From Salvia splendens (lineage: Eukaryota; Streptophyta; Magnoliopsida; Lamiales; Lamiaceae), in assembly GCF_004379255.2 (NCBI RefSeq), contig NC_056050.1, positions 17,353,514-17,417,513 on the forward strand: a DNA stretch of 64,000 nucleotides. Direction: 5' to 3'. Positions 21,985 to 31,832 of the stretch are shown piece after piece. The notes below the pieces were generated by a model. The model was given only the letters and a program-made list of their open reading frames with translations, did no database searches and was not told the DNA's origin. Both the position numbers and the translations under genes were made by a program. Each line of letters opens with the position of its first letter. The first letter of the stretch is position 1.

Positions 21985-22215
21985 TAGTATGAAATCTGTG
22001 ATACATAGGTAAACAATCTGCTATACATAGACAAGCAACTCAGCATAAGGTTCCAATCAACAACAATACGAAATCAGAGCACTATGGTGACACCATAGTT
22101 AAAATGACAACCTAAGCATGCAATCTGCGGTACATAGGCAAACAATCTGTAATACATAGCCAAACACCTCAGCATATGGTTACAAACAATCTGTGATATA
22201 TAGGCAAATAAACTG
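21985..22215. repeat. Degenerate minisatellite upstream of BCCP
   Basis: Five or so scattered copies of AAATCTGTGATACATAGGYA or close variants (AATCTGCTATACATAG, AATCTGCGGTACATAG, AATCTGTAATACATAG), interspersed with two copies of CTCAGCATAWGGTT. Confidence 0.65.
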
Positions 22216-22216
22216 C

Positions 22217-22222
22217 CACGTG
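22217..22222. promoter_or_regulatory. G-box CACGTG upstream of BCCP
   Basis: A perfect CACGTG (context TGCCACGTGACA), about 0.68 kb upstream of the BCCP start. A second ACGTGGC core is at 22637-22643, about 255 bp upstream. G-boxes bind bZIP and bHLH factors in plants; relevance here is untested. Confidence 0.35.
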
Positions 22223-22269
22223 ACAGACTAAGATTGAATCTACTCCTATCTGAGAATCCTTATTGATGG

Positions 22270-22615
22270 AAAGTTATCATTTTAATTTGAATTATCATTT
22301 TAGTATAACTCAATCAAAAGTATTTAAACTTCTAAAAGATCCTAAACCCTATTTTAATTTGGAGTATCATTTTAGTACTCCCTCCGTCCCGAGCTACTCG
22401 CTCATTTCCTTTTCGGCTCGGAGATTAAGGAATGAGTGTATAGGAAAGTCAAAAATGACGGCTGTAGGTGAAATTTTTTACTAAAAATGGAAAGAGTGCA
22501 AGTAACTTGGGACGCCCAAAAAGGAAATAAGTGCGAGTAGTGCGGGACGGAGGGAGTATAACTCAATTAAAAGTATATAAACTTCTAAAAGATCCTAAAC
22601 CCTATTTAAGCACAT
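22270..22615. repeat. ~80-bp direct duplication interrupted by the MITE
   Basis: Copy 1 (about 22270-22350) runs ATTTTAATTTGAATTATCAT, TTTAGTATAACTCAATCAAA, TTCTAAAAGATCCTAAACCC. Copy 2 has the same order, but the MITE sits between TTTTAGTA and TAACTCAATT. Confidence 0.85.
22378..22556. mobile_element. Stowaway-like MITE in the BCCP upstream region
   Basis: CTCCCTCCGTCCCGAGCTAC pairs with the right end GAGTAGTGCGGGACGGAGGG AG. TA at 22376-22377 and 22557-22558. 179 bp, ending about 340 bp before the BCCP ATG. A nearby duplicate of the flanking sequence shows the empty site. Confidence 0.9.
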
Positions 22616-22759
22616 ATCACATACAATCAGTGCCACACGTGGCGGTAGCTGAAGTCCAGCTCCACAATTACATGGTACTTCATCTAAAGCGAAGCGTACA
22701 ACAAGACTGCAAAAACGCAGGAGAGCGGGGGCCGTGGCATAACTCTAAAACGACACCGT

Positions 22760-22768
22760 TTTATATAT
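22760..22768 (+). promoter_or_regulatory. Putative BCCP TATA box
   Basis: TTTATATATC region about 130 bp upstream of the ATG, preceded by an AAAACGACACCGTTTT inverted motif (about 22747-22762). Confidence 0.4.
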
Positions 22769-22897
22769 CACAAATACCGTACAGCTGTTATCTTCCACTT
22801 TGGTTTCATCGACCGCAACTTCTTCTCTCTATCGCGGATCCCCCATTTTAATCTCTCTCTCTCATAAACACAGACAGTGTTGCTGTTTGCTGTTTCA

Positions 22898-25470
22898 ATG
22901 GCGACATCGTTTGGAGTATCGACCGCATCGGCGGCGGCCTCCGTGACGGACAATGCGGGAAAATCCTCCGCCTGTTTACCGCTCTGCAATCGCCATCTCT
23001 TCCTTCGCTCCAATTCCGTCTCTTTTCGTCTCACTCCGAGGCCCAAGCTCCGCTTCTCATCCAAGGTTTCTACCAGTTTTTGTTTTTATTTTTCCATTTT
23101 TAATTTTACAGTGTTCTTAATTCATTTTCGTAATCATTTCTGAGATCGCTCAGTGTACAATCTGGGGCTTTGTAGTATTTCTGAGATGCTGTGTTTGGTG
23201 TCAATCAACTGAATTATTTTGTTTCCAAGATTGTTGGAGCTGGTGAGGTTGCTAGGGAAATAGATGGACTAAATTAGATGTTGATTGATTGATGGATGGG
23301 GTTTAGGGAAGGATGTGCAAAAGGATAATTATGTCAGCAAATTAAATTTGGTAATTTCCTAAAACTTAAATTGTTCGAGTAGATACTGAAGGTGTGGCCA
23401 AAGGGACCAAACTCTCCATGATTTTCAATGGTCGTTTAATGGTTACTGATGTTGATTTTTAAATATATGTGTCAATAACTTTAAGAGGAAGATGAAGTAA
23501 GAGCAATGTGGATGGCTTATGTGGAATGATAGTATTGTAGTGAAAAGAGATCAATTTGTTTTCCTCATTTAGACGTTCCTTATTAAGCCATCTCTCCTGT
23601 CTATTTCTCATTCTTGAGGAAGACTAAGTTATGGACTCGAGCAAATTTTTTCAGGGTTTGCAGTCTGGCTGGAACTGTTCTATTGTAAAGTCTCAATTGA
23701 ATAAGGTGAAGTCTTTGTCAAGCATATGTTAAAAAAGCAATTTTTTTTAAGGAACTTTTTGAGATTTTTTGGCATTTTAAGGTTTCTGTGGGTGGATCTT
23801 TGAAAGCTGCAGCCTCCACTTCTTCACAATCAGAGGTTTCAGCTGGAGCCAAAGATGTCAATGTATCTGAAGAACCTAAACAGACTGCTTTGGCATCTGA
23901 AGAATCCATAAGCAAATTCATCAGTCAAGTTTCCAGTCTTGTCAAGTATGCATTATCTGTTATTTAGTCCCTTGATGAGTGCCTGTTCTACTTTCAAATG
24001 AAATGACAATATCATCCTTCGTGCAGGTTGGTTGACTCTAAAGATATTGTGGAACTACAGTTGAAACAACTTGACTGCGAGGTTTTGATACGTAAGAAGG
24101 AGGCCTTACCTCCACCTCCTTCTCCTCCAATGGCATATTATCAGTCACAACCACAGCCTGCAGCACTGTCTCTTGTTTCAGCACCTTCTCCAGTGCCAGC
24201 TGCTGCAGCTTCTACTCCATCGTCTCCAGCACCTTCACCGCCTAAAGCTCAGCCTCCTAAATCATCGCATCCACCTCTAAAAAGTCCAATGGCAGGAACC
24301 TTCTACAGAAGTCCAGCACCTGGTGAACCTCCATTTGTCAAGGTAATTGATGTATGGCACTATAAAATATAAAGAAGCACCCACATAAATGTCAGTTGAA
24401 TTGATATGCTTTGTTATGAGGACCAATTCTCTTTGGCCAGATCCATCAGTCCTTCGTATTAGCTTCAACGTGTTTCGACCATAACCCATATGCAGTAGAT
24501 GCTTTCTGATAAGACTTGTAGGAAGCACATTGGTTTCATTTCCTAAAGTTCTCCACGTACATGTTTTCATTAAATTCTACCTCTCCTCGCAGGTTGGGGA
24601 TAAAGTAAAGAAGGGACAGGTTGTATGCATCATTGAGGCCATGAAGTTGATGAATGAAATAGAAGTAAGCATTTCCTGATGCATTTATTTAGATAATGCT
24701 ACCAGCACCTTATTAATTCATATCTTCAGTTTGGCTTCTAATCATTTTCTAGCAGAAAAAGGACTCAAAGTGCTTGGACCTTTTAGCCTTTTGTTTCCTT
24801 TTGTTCAAGAATCATTATTCATTACAAAGTGAATATGAGACATCTAGTCTTCCCACAAGATTCACTTCTCACACTGCTGCTGGATCTTTGATAAAGCATG
24901 TCTTATGCCATCCTTTGTTGATCTTTGCATATTTAGTTGAGGATCTCTAAAGTATCCCTATAAAGTTGCTAGAAAATCAGGTTTTTCGGTGCCCAGGAAA
25001 AGGTAGATGAAAACATGTTAAGGCATTTCTTCCATAAGACTTTTATTAGAAGCTTAAGTGATGGTATGCTATATCTAGATTATTACTCAAATCGTGAACT
25101 ACCTTTTCTCTTCTCACTCAATTTCCTCTAAATCACATCAACTCCTTTTTTCTCCAATTCTAAATAATGTGATTGTGAGTTCCGAACCTTTGGTTTTTGG
25201 CATGTGTAGCATTCATCTTGGTCGCAGTCCGATCAACTTGATATTCAACTCCTACTAGATATCCCATCTCACTAATGCTTGAACCACTCATTGCAGGCCG
25301 ATCAGTCTGGAACGGTAGTTGATGTTGTTGCAGAAGATGGCAAGCCAGTCAGTGTCGACACAGTGAGTTTCACCCTTCTCAACTTTCTCTATTCTCTGTC
25401 TCTCTACACTCGATCCTTACTTGATCTTATTCCTTGTCAACAACAGCCTTTGTTCGTGATCGAACCTTAG
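22898..25470 (+). CDS. BCCP: Biotin carboxyl carrier protein of acetyl-CoA carboxylase, chloroplastic (6 exons, 269 aa)
   Basis: Carrier subunit of the heteromeric plastid acetyl-CoA carboxylase. Biotin on its lysine takes CO2 from biotin carboxylase to carboxyltransferase, making malonyl-CoA for fatty-acid synthesis. Exons: 22898-23065, 23782-23945, 24027-24342, 24593-24664, 25297-25362, 25447-25470; all introns are GT-AG and the frame holds throughout. Residues 1 to about 60 are Ser/Ala/Arg-rich, as in a chloroplast transit peptide. The middle (about 130-190) is Pro/Ala/Ser-rich, the usual flexible linker. The biotinyl domain starts near LKSPMAGTFYRSPAPGE; the target is Lys234 in EAMKLMNEIE; the domain closes with DGKPVSVDTPLFVIEP and TAG. 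Length fits the family. The start is the first ATG of the conserved frame and opens a transit peptide. The exon 2 acceptor (TTTTAAG at 23775-23781) is the least certain splice site. It stands alone, with a Harbinger element and MITEs upstream. Confidence 0.93.
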
Positions 25471-25984
25471 AGCCGATACAGCCAAAACCGCTGCACGGGC
25501 CAAGCAAGAGTATTTCACTTTAAAAAAGTGGAGAGGATCGGGATTAATTTAATTTTGCTTGATTTGTTTTTTGCATGAGACTAGCTAGCTAGAACAACTC
25601 GTTTATTCATCAGGTTTAGAAGTATGTGTGCACCCTTTGTTTTACATTTACAGACTCTGCTGTTGGCTGTTGTGGAGTATGTGTCTTTGTGCTTTCTGGT
25701 ACAAATCTTACCAACTCTCTAATGTAACTTGAGCATTTTTGCCTTTTTACCACTTTATGCATTTTCATAAACGAATGCAATCACAAGCTCGTGTGATGGA
25801 TGGTATTATTGGTACATGCATTTCATAACATAAATTACGTAAATAGCCAAATTATCAATAATTGATGAATAAACCAGCAAATATTATCCGACTCTGTTGG
25901 TGGCATTAGGAAAAGAGCAAAATTCATTCTAGAAGAACTTGCGTCCTAGTATCATTAATCAATCATGTCGTCGTGGACTAGGGG
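25471..25984. other. BCCP 3' UTR and downstream spacer
   Basis: Non-coding. AT-rich 3' sequence with possible poly(A) motifs near 25765-25785 (AATGCAAT context). No further gene seen. Confidence 0.5.
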
Positions 25985-27190
25985 TGTGATGTGCTCGGAT
26001 TCTAGAAGAGCAATATTATCCTATTTTGATATGAAATGGCGTGATTATATCCTTTTATCTCTATTATATTTTGGTCTTATGACTATTATGTGTGAGATAT
26101 CCAAGAAAATGACTTAAATAGGTGAAAAAGAGTGAAAAGGGGAGCCCGAAAGAAGTTCCTGACCAGTCGGCCATTCTAGCGACTCGCTGGATTTGAACCC
26201 AACGACTGGCTGGAAGTGACTTCTTGGCCTCCTTTTGATTCTAGCGACTAGCTGGGTGCTAAACCAGCGGCTCGTTGGAATTGCATTGCAATACGGAACG
26301 ATCCCAATGACTTGTCGAGTGCTAATCCAACGACTCGCTGAGATTTGTAACCTTTCATGTCACTCCCCTAGGTATAAAAAGTCCTAGGGCACGATTCTCA
26401 ACACACACTCACAGCTTCCCAGACGAGTTATGAACGAATTTATGAGCATTTTGAGCGGGGTACAAGAGTAGGAAGTGTGGAATTCATCCCACGGATCAAA
26501 GACAACGATTTCACTCCATCATCTCACCTCGAAAGTATCTTAGATAGCTTTTCATATGTTTTCAATGAACTCTTAAGTGTTTTGCTCTGGATTTGCGTTG
26601 AACATGAGTAGCTACTAAGCTTTCAATAGGATTCTATGGTGTGGACAATGTGTTCTATAGATTGATTGTTCGATTATTCTTATGTCATCGCTCAATTGAT
26701 TGATTTGATAGCTCTGTCTTATTAACATTTATTTGATTGATGAACTTAAGAATGATTTGCATATTTCTACATCAAACAAGAGTTGGGTAGTTTTGTGGGA
26801 AAGAAAGCGAGTAACACTTCAATGTGTACAGTAGTCGAGAGACGTAGAATTTGAGGGTGAGAATTAATCGATAGTGAGAGCTTTTGGAGTTGGATAATCT
26901 AGACTTTAAAGGAGATCTACTTGGGTTTAGATTTGTCCATCGTTAATTCATTGTGCTTTTATCATTTTCAAATATTTTGTTTGATTAGATACTAAACTCA
27001 AAACCAAATTTATTCGTCTAAATGGTGAATAATCTTGGTTCTGAGGTATATAGGTAAGCTTATTAGCCCTTATGAGATATGATACTCTTTACTTGCCCAT
27101 ACTTAGACTATACACTTGCAGGAATTGCTTATTAGTAAAAATAAAGGAAAGTCAAGTCGTCGACGAGCGTATGCTAGAACCATCAGGTTG
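25985..27190 (+). mobile_element. Putative LTR remnant (probably Ty3/gypsy type)
   Basis: Non-coding, with a possible start TGTGATGTGCTCGG at about 25986, a TATA-like GGTATAAAAAG at about 26371-26381, and an end region TACTTGCCCATACTTAGACT followed by CACTTGCAGG and AAAGTCAAGTCGTCGACGAG, wording often seen at the 3' ends of plant gypsy LTRs. No PBS, polyprotein or second LTR was found, so the boundaries and class are guesses. Confidence 0.35.
26185..26350. repeat. Cluster of imperfect palindromes CCAGCGACTCGCTGG
   Basis: Six degenerate copies within about 165 bp, near 26187, 26208, 26250, 26273, 26308 and 26336 (for example CTAGCGACTCGCTGG, CCAACGACTGGCTGG, CCAGCGGCTCGTTGG). It lies just before the TATA-like motif of the putative LTR. 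Confidence 0.7.
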
Positions 27191-27227
27191 TAAACAAATT
27201 TTAATCACTTCATATTTTAAAATAGTA

Positions 27228-27426
27228 CTCCCTCCGTCCCATAAAGATGTCAAACTTGTGGGACGGCACGAGATTTTTGGAGCTTTTGTTTTGTGTGCTG
27301 GGTAGAAATAGAAAATATAATATTTATATTATTGTGAGAGAGAATTTTTTCTAAAAATGGAAATGCAACATATTTAGTGGGACAAACTAAAAAGGAAAGT
27401 GAAATATCTTTTATGGGACGGGGGAG
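27228..27426. mobile_element. Stowaway-like MITE
   Basis: CTCCCTCCGTCCCATAAAGA pairs with the right end TATCTTTTATGGGACGGGGG AG. TA at 27226-27227 and 27427-27428. 199 bp. Confidence 0.88.
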
Positions 27427-27748
27427 TATATATTTTGGCAGTTCTGCTGCATATTTTTCGGGAACTTCATATTTTATTTAACAAGTGAACTCATTTTGAT
27501 CACATCATATTTTTTTTTGGCAGTTTGGGGCGTGAACTCAAAAATAGAACACAATTATTCATTTAATAATTATTTATTTCTTCAGATCAAAAAATAAAGA
27601 GACAAATTTATTATGTTCCATGACCGTGGTTGTTGATTCAGATTTCAAAGGCTTTTTCTGGAAATTTTGTACTCCACTACATTGCACTTATCGTCAGTCA
27701 CCATTAATTAAGGGTAACTGGCACAAAATATTCACTCCACTATTACTA

Positions 27749-27985
27749 CCTCCATCCAATAAAATAGACTAATTTTATCATTTTTAGGTGTCCATCAAAA
27801 TTAGATCAATCTTAAATATAGAAAGTTTTAAACAAATACTAACCATACACATCATTCTAAATGTAGAGCTCATAATCCATTAACACTGCTTCCACCACAT
27901 TTTTCCCATCTCTTTCTTACTTTAGCAATTGCACATTAAAACAAGCATCATTCTTATTATTAATCAAGATGAAAAATTCAGGCAA
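27749..27985. mobile_element. CTCC-type MITE, second family, right end unclear
   Basis: CCTCCATCCAATAAAATAGA after TA; the internal GAAAGTTTTAAACAAATACT and AACACTGCTTCCACCACATT match the element at 30002-30530. I cannot place the right end. Confidence 0.5.
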
Positions 27986-28161
27986 GTATAAAAATTTCAG
28001 TCTACTACTATGACCTTTAGACATAATTTATGCTAATTTACAAACATATTAATGTGTGTTAATATTATTATCTACTTTTATATGGTAGTTTGATCAATAC
28101 GGAAGACTCATTGAAGATCTTGAGAGTTGACATACATGTAGGGCTGTAAACTGATTAGTTA

Positions 28162-29750
28162 GAGCATAAATAACGCGGCTGGCCGGGCCGCAGTTCGCGA
28201 GTCCCGGCCCGTCCCGCGCGTTAGACGGAGGCAAGCCGCGGCTCAGGCCGGTCCCGGGGCTGCATTCCCGGCCTGGAGCCCGTCCCGCGGCCCGGCCTGG
28301 GACGGCGTTAATCGCGCGCCGTGCCGCACCGGCGAGTCCTGGCCCAGCGTTACACGGGTCTCGGGCCGGGCCGCAACGCCAATATATTTTATTTATTTTT
28401 TTTTTATTTTGTGTCTATAAATACGAGCATTCCATTTGTGCATCAATCTTACGTGCATTCCATTTCAATCTCTATTATACACTTTGAATCGGCATCAATG
28501 GATTGGTTCAACATCGATGAACGTGAGATGGAGGAGTTCGTTAACTCGAACAATTGGTACATACCGGGGTCGCAACCATCGCAGCCGACGCCTAGTTCGG
28601 GAGTCGGTAGCAACGTCGACATAACCTCGCCGGCCAACACGGAAAAGTTCGAATTCAGTGCGATGGAGCCCGCTCAAGAGCGGGGCAAGGAGAAGGTCGG
28701 CGAGGAGGATGGGCCGAAGAAGTACACTCCGCATGAGACAATGTGGCTTGCGAGGAACTACATCGACGTGGCCGAGGATCCTATCATCGGCAACCAGCAG
28801 ACTGGCAAGGCTTTCTGGGAGCGGATTGCTCAGAAGTATAACGCTGGCCGTCCTAAAGGGTCGATCGAGCGTAGCTACGTGAAGCTGCTCAAGCATTGGG
28901 GCCGAGTCCAGGCGGATATGAGCAAGTGGAACGAAAAGTGGGCCAACGTAGTTCGGATGTGGCCGAGCGGGCACAGCGAGGCGGACCTCGTCGAGAAGGC
29001 GAAGGATGCGTTCTTCACTAACGGGAAGAAGGCCTTCAAGTACTACGAGGTTTGGAAGCTTGTCGAGAAGAGCCCGAAGTTCACCAGCGGTGCCGAGCCG
29101 GCGGCAACTGGGGCGGCGAAGAGAACCAAAGTTTCCACCTCCGGAAACTACTCTTCGAGCGAAGGAGGTCCGGCAATCGACCTCAACGTGATGGACGACG
29201 GCGTCTTTGTCTCCTCTCCTAGCATTCAGAGCCGCCCGATGGGAACAAAGACGGCCAAGAGGAAAGCAAAGGAAAGGCAACTGCGAGCAACTCCGCTATG
29301 GCGCCAACCAATCCGTCTCTGGATAAGATGTCCGACACTTTGGCGGAGATGAATATTACATGGCGGATGAGCCAGCTGACGGAGTTGACATCGAGGGATA
29401 CATCGAAGATGTCGGACGAGGAGCTCGAGTTGCACCGTGAGATGATCGCCTACCTTCGCGCCCAAATGAAGAAGTAGTAGTCGTGGCCCAGGTTTCTTGT
29501 ATTTAAATTTGCTTCGTCTAGTAATGTAATGTTAATTTCTAATGAACAATGCATTTTCTCAGTTTTAATTGTTCAACGAATTGCGTTTACGAGTTAAATA
29601 TGTTGAAGTTGTGAATACTGTCATTTATTAGTTGCGGCCCGAGTTGCGGCCTGCAGGGTTAGAGGCTTTTGGGGTCGGGCCGCAACTGTAGAGGAATGAT
29701 GACGTGGATGGGACTTGGGGCCGGAACTAGGGACGGGGTTATTCATACTC
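28162..29750 (+). mobile_element. PIF/Harbinger element carrying only ORF1
   Basis: Left end GAGCATAAATAACGCGG, right end (complement) GAGTATGAATAACCCCG, with exact TTA duplications at 28159-28161 and 29751-29753. The subterminal regions are unusually GC-rich (GGCCGGGCCGCAGTTCGC). 1.59 kb with a Myb/SANT ORF1 and no transposase, so it would depend on a transposase from elsewhere. Confidence 0.85.
28498..29477 (+). pseudogene. PIF/Harbinger ORF1 (Myb/SANT-like), one frameshift
   Basis: Starts MDWFNIDEREMEEFVNSNNW at 28498. The trihelix-like DNA-binding region is near residues 76-155 (KYTPHETMWLARNYIDVAED, then KAFWERIAQKYN, then SYVKLLKHW). A basic run, KTAKRKAK, follows at about 29248-29271. 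There a single-base loss in an AAGG run (about 29266-29276) throws the frame; the original tail, including NITWRMSQLTELT and ELELHREMIAYLRAQMKK, resumes in another frame and ends with TAG at 29475-29477. Without the shift the protein would be close to 326 residues. The break falls in the same Lys/Gly-rich junction as in the ORF1 copy at 11627-12702. Confidence 0.87.
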
Positions 29751-29753
29751 TTA

Positions 29754-29999
29754 GGTCTCCTAGATCTATGCTTGCTATTGAATATGCAATTCTTACTTTT
29801 AAATTTTAATGCACTAGCTAGCTATTAACTAGCATATGGAGGTTGATTCCACAAATATCAATGGATTGTAACACGTTTGTATGGATATTCTGACATGTGG
29901 TTTGGCTGCTGCCACACATTAAAGTGGATTGAGTTTCATCTATTACAAACTGGACTAAAACTGATCAATTGATATGGAAAACATATACATATAACTAAA
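29754..29999. other. Short intergenic spacer, nothing recognised
   Basis: AT-rich sequence between the Harbinger element and the next MITE. Confidence 0.5.
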
Positions 30000-30001
30000 T
30001 A

Positions 30002-30530
30002 CTCACTCATTCATAAAAAATACACAAGCTTTACGATTTTAGGCTATCTACCATTAGACTAATTCTAAAAATGGAAAGTTTTAAACCAATACTAACCATA
30101 AACATCATTTTAAATGTTGATCCTACAATTCACTAACACTACTTCCACCACATTTTCCATTCATATATCTTATTTTACCAATTATGTATTGATAAGTCGC
30201 ATTCTAAGCCTTGGTTACTTGTCAGTATGATGAGCTTAATCGCATATTTTGTGCAAGAATACCGACAAAGTATGCAGGATAGGGTATAAGTCAGAAAGAA
30301 AGGTGTGGAAGTGCTTCAGGTGAAAAGAACACTGGAATGGTGCAATATTGGTCAGGATGCACGCCGCAGGGCTCAAGATGTAGAAGGAAGGACTGCTAGG
30401 ATAAGACCAACTATTCAAAGGAGCAAAAGCGACATTTCACATCCAGAGGCAACCTTGGGAATCAGGGCAAGCCACTCTATCAAAACTCGTGCCATTTACA
30501 ATTTTGTCTATTTTTTTATGGACGGAGGGA
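30002..30530. mobile_element. CTCC-type MITE enlarged by an insertion
   Basis: Left CTCACTCATTCATAAAAAAT, right (complement) CTCCCTCCGTCCATAAAAAA; TA at 30000-30001 and 30531-30532. Its first 185 bp match the relative at 27749-27985. A stretch at about 30189-30480, starting TGATAAGTCGCATTCTAAGC, has no match there and looks like an inserted LTR fragment. Confidence 0.65.
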
Positions 30531-30590
30531 GTAGAAAACAGAGCTTTAGATTAGCCAGTTAGCCCGGAGAAGTACGAAACTTTTATAATG

Positions 30591-30595
30591 GGATG
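30591..30595. repeat. Target duplication GGATG, left of copia A
   Basis: GGATG, matched exactly at 37392-37396. Confidence 0.88.
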
Positions 30596-31585
30596 TGTAG
30601 GGATCAGATCACTCGGGATTCACTAATTACTGGGAACTCTTTGAATTAGGTCAACACTGAGATGTCTAATCTCAGTAAGGAACAAGCCACGTACAAAGAC
30701 CAATTCAAGATTACAAGTAATCTATGAAACTAACTAACCATCTATTACAGATGGTGTTTCTAATATAAGCCCTAACTAATCACAGATCAATAACCAGATC
30801 TGGAATCTAAGCTTCCACCAATTGAAATCATGCACACTAGATACAGATGTTAGTAAACCAACACAAGATCCTCTCGGATCTAAACAAGAGCAATAGACAA
30901 CCAGTAACCAAGGAAGAACAAGTAGGAATATGGCTCAGGTCACAACAGTGACTACACCAGGCCAAGGACCTCCCCACACGCTTCAACCACAAGTTACAAG
31001 ATGGGAAACCGTCGAACCCTAGGTCAGAAAACCCTAGCTACACCGACTGCAACCAAACCGCCTATTCCGCTCACAACCAACAGAAACTCACAGAACTCAC
31101 AAGCTCTTCACAGGTTCTCACTACTTCATGACCAAACTCCGTCAGATTCCAACCCTAGGTTAGAATTGGCCAAACACTCTGATGGAAACCGAGAAAGTCT
31201 CCAAACTCAAGATCTACACCGATAGATCCTACTAGAACAAGGATTAATTGGAGAAAACTGAAGATCCGAGGAGTTCACCGGCGAAATCGCCTGAGAAGTA
31301 TATAGAGAGAACGAAGAGAGAAGGCAGAGAGAAAGTCTCAGGAATGAGAGAAAGAGAATGATCTAGAATGTGTGAAGGAAGTGAGACGACACTCACTTAA
31401 CACACAAACCCTGGATCCAACGACTCCAGTTCAGGATCTGGGTGATACATCCACGTGGCAGCCATCAGTGCAGCTCTGGTAAGTAATGGACCTCAAACAT
31501 TGGGCCCTTGCATTTAATCAATCAGGGTCAGCCCAACCGAATAAATACACAAGTCCAACAACAAATAGTCCACAAATATTCAACA
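30596..31585 (-). repeat. 3' LTR of copia A
   Basis: 990 bp. Relative to the 5' LTR it keeps about 47 bp (near 30631-30680) and about 70 bp (near 31420-31500) that the other copy has lost, plus scattered substitutions, so the insertion is not recent. Confidence 0.9.
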
Positions 31586-31832
31586 TTCTCCACCTTGGAC
31601 TACTTTGGGAGCACATAGGGAGAGCCTAAGTCTACTGTTGCTTCATCACAGCCTACAAGGCTATCTCAAGACACCAAAGAGTTTGAAGCTCATTACTCAA
31701 GAGAAAATCCAGGTTGTCTAACAAGACACTAGATGGCAAGCTAATTAGTCTTGTAGCACTTTTGTTGCCTTGTGATTTCAATAAGCCAAAGCCTCAAGAA
31801 TCAACAAGGTCTTCCCCCAGGACATGCACATG

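Noticed and set aside
28495..29280. 261-codon minus-strand frame
   Set aside because: Antisense to the ORF1 of the Harbinger element at 28162-29750, which matches a known family.
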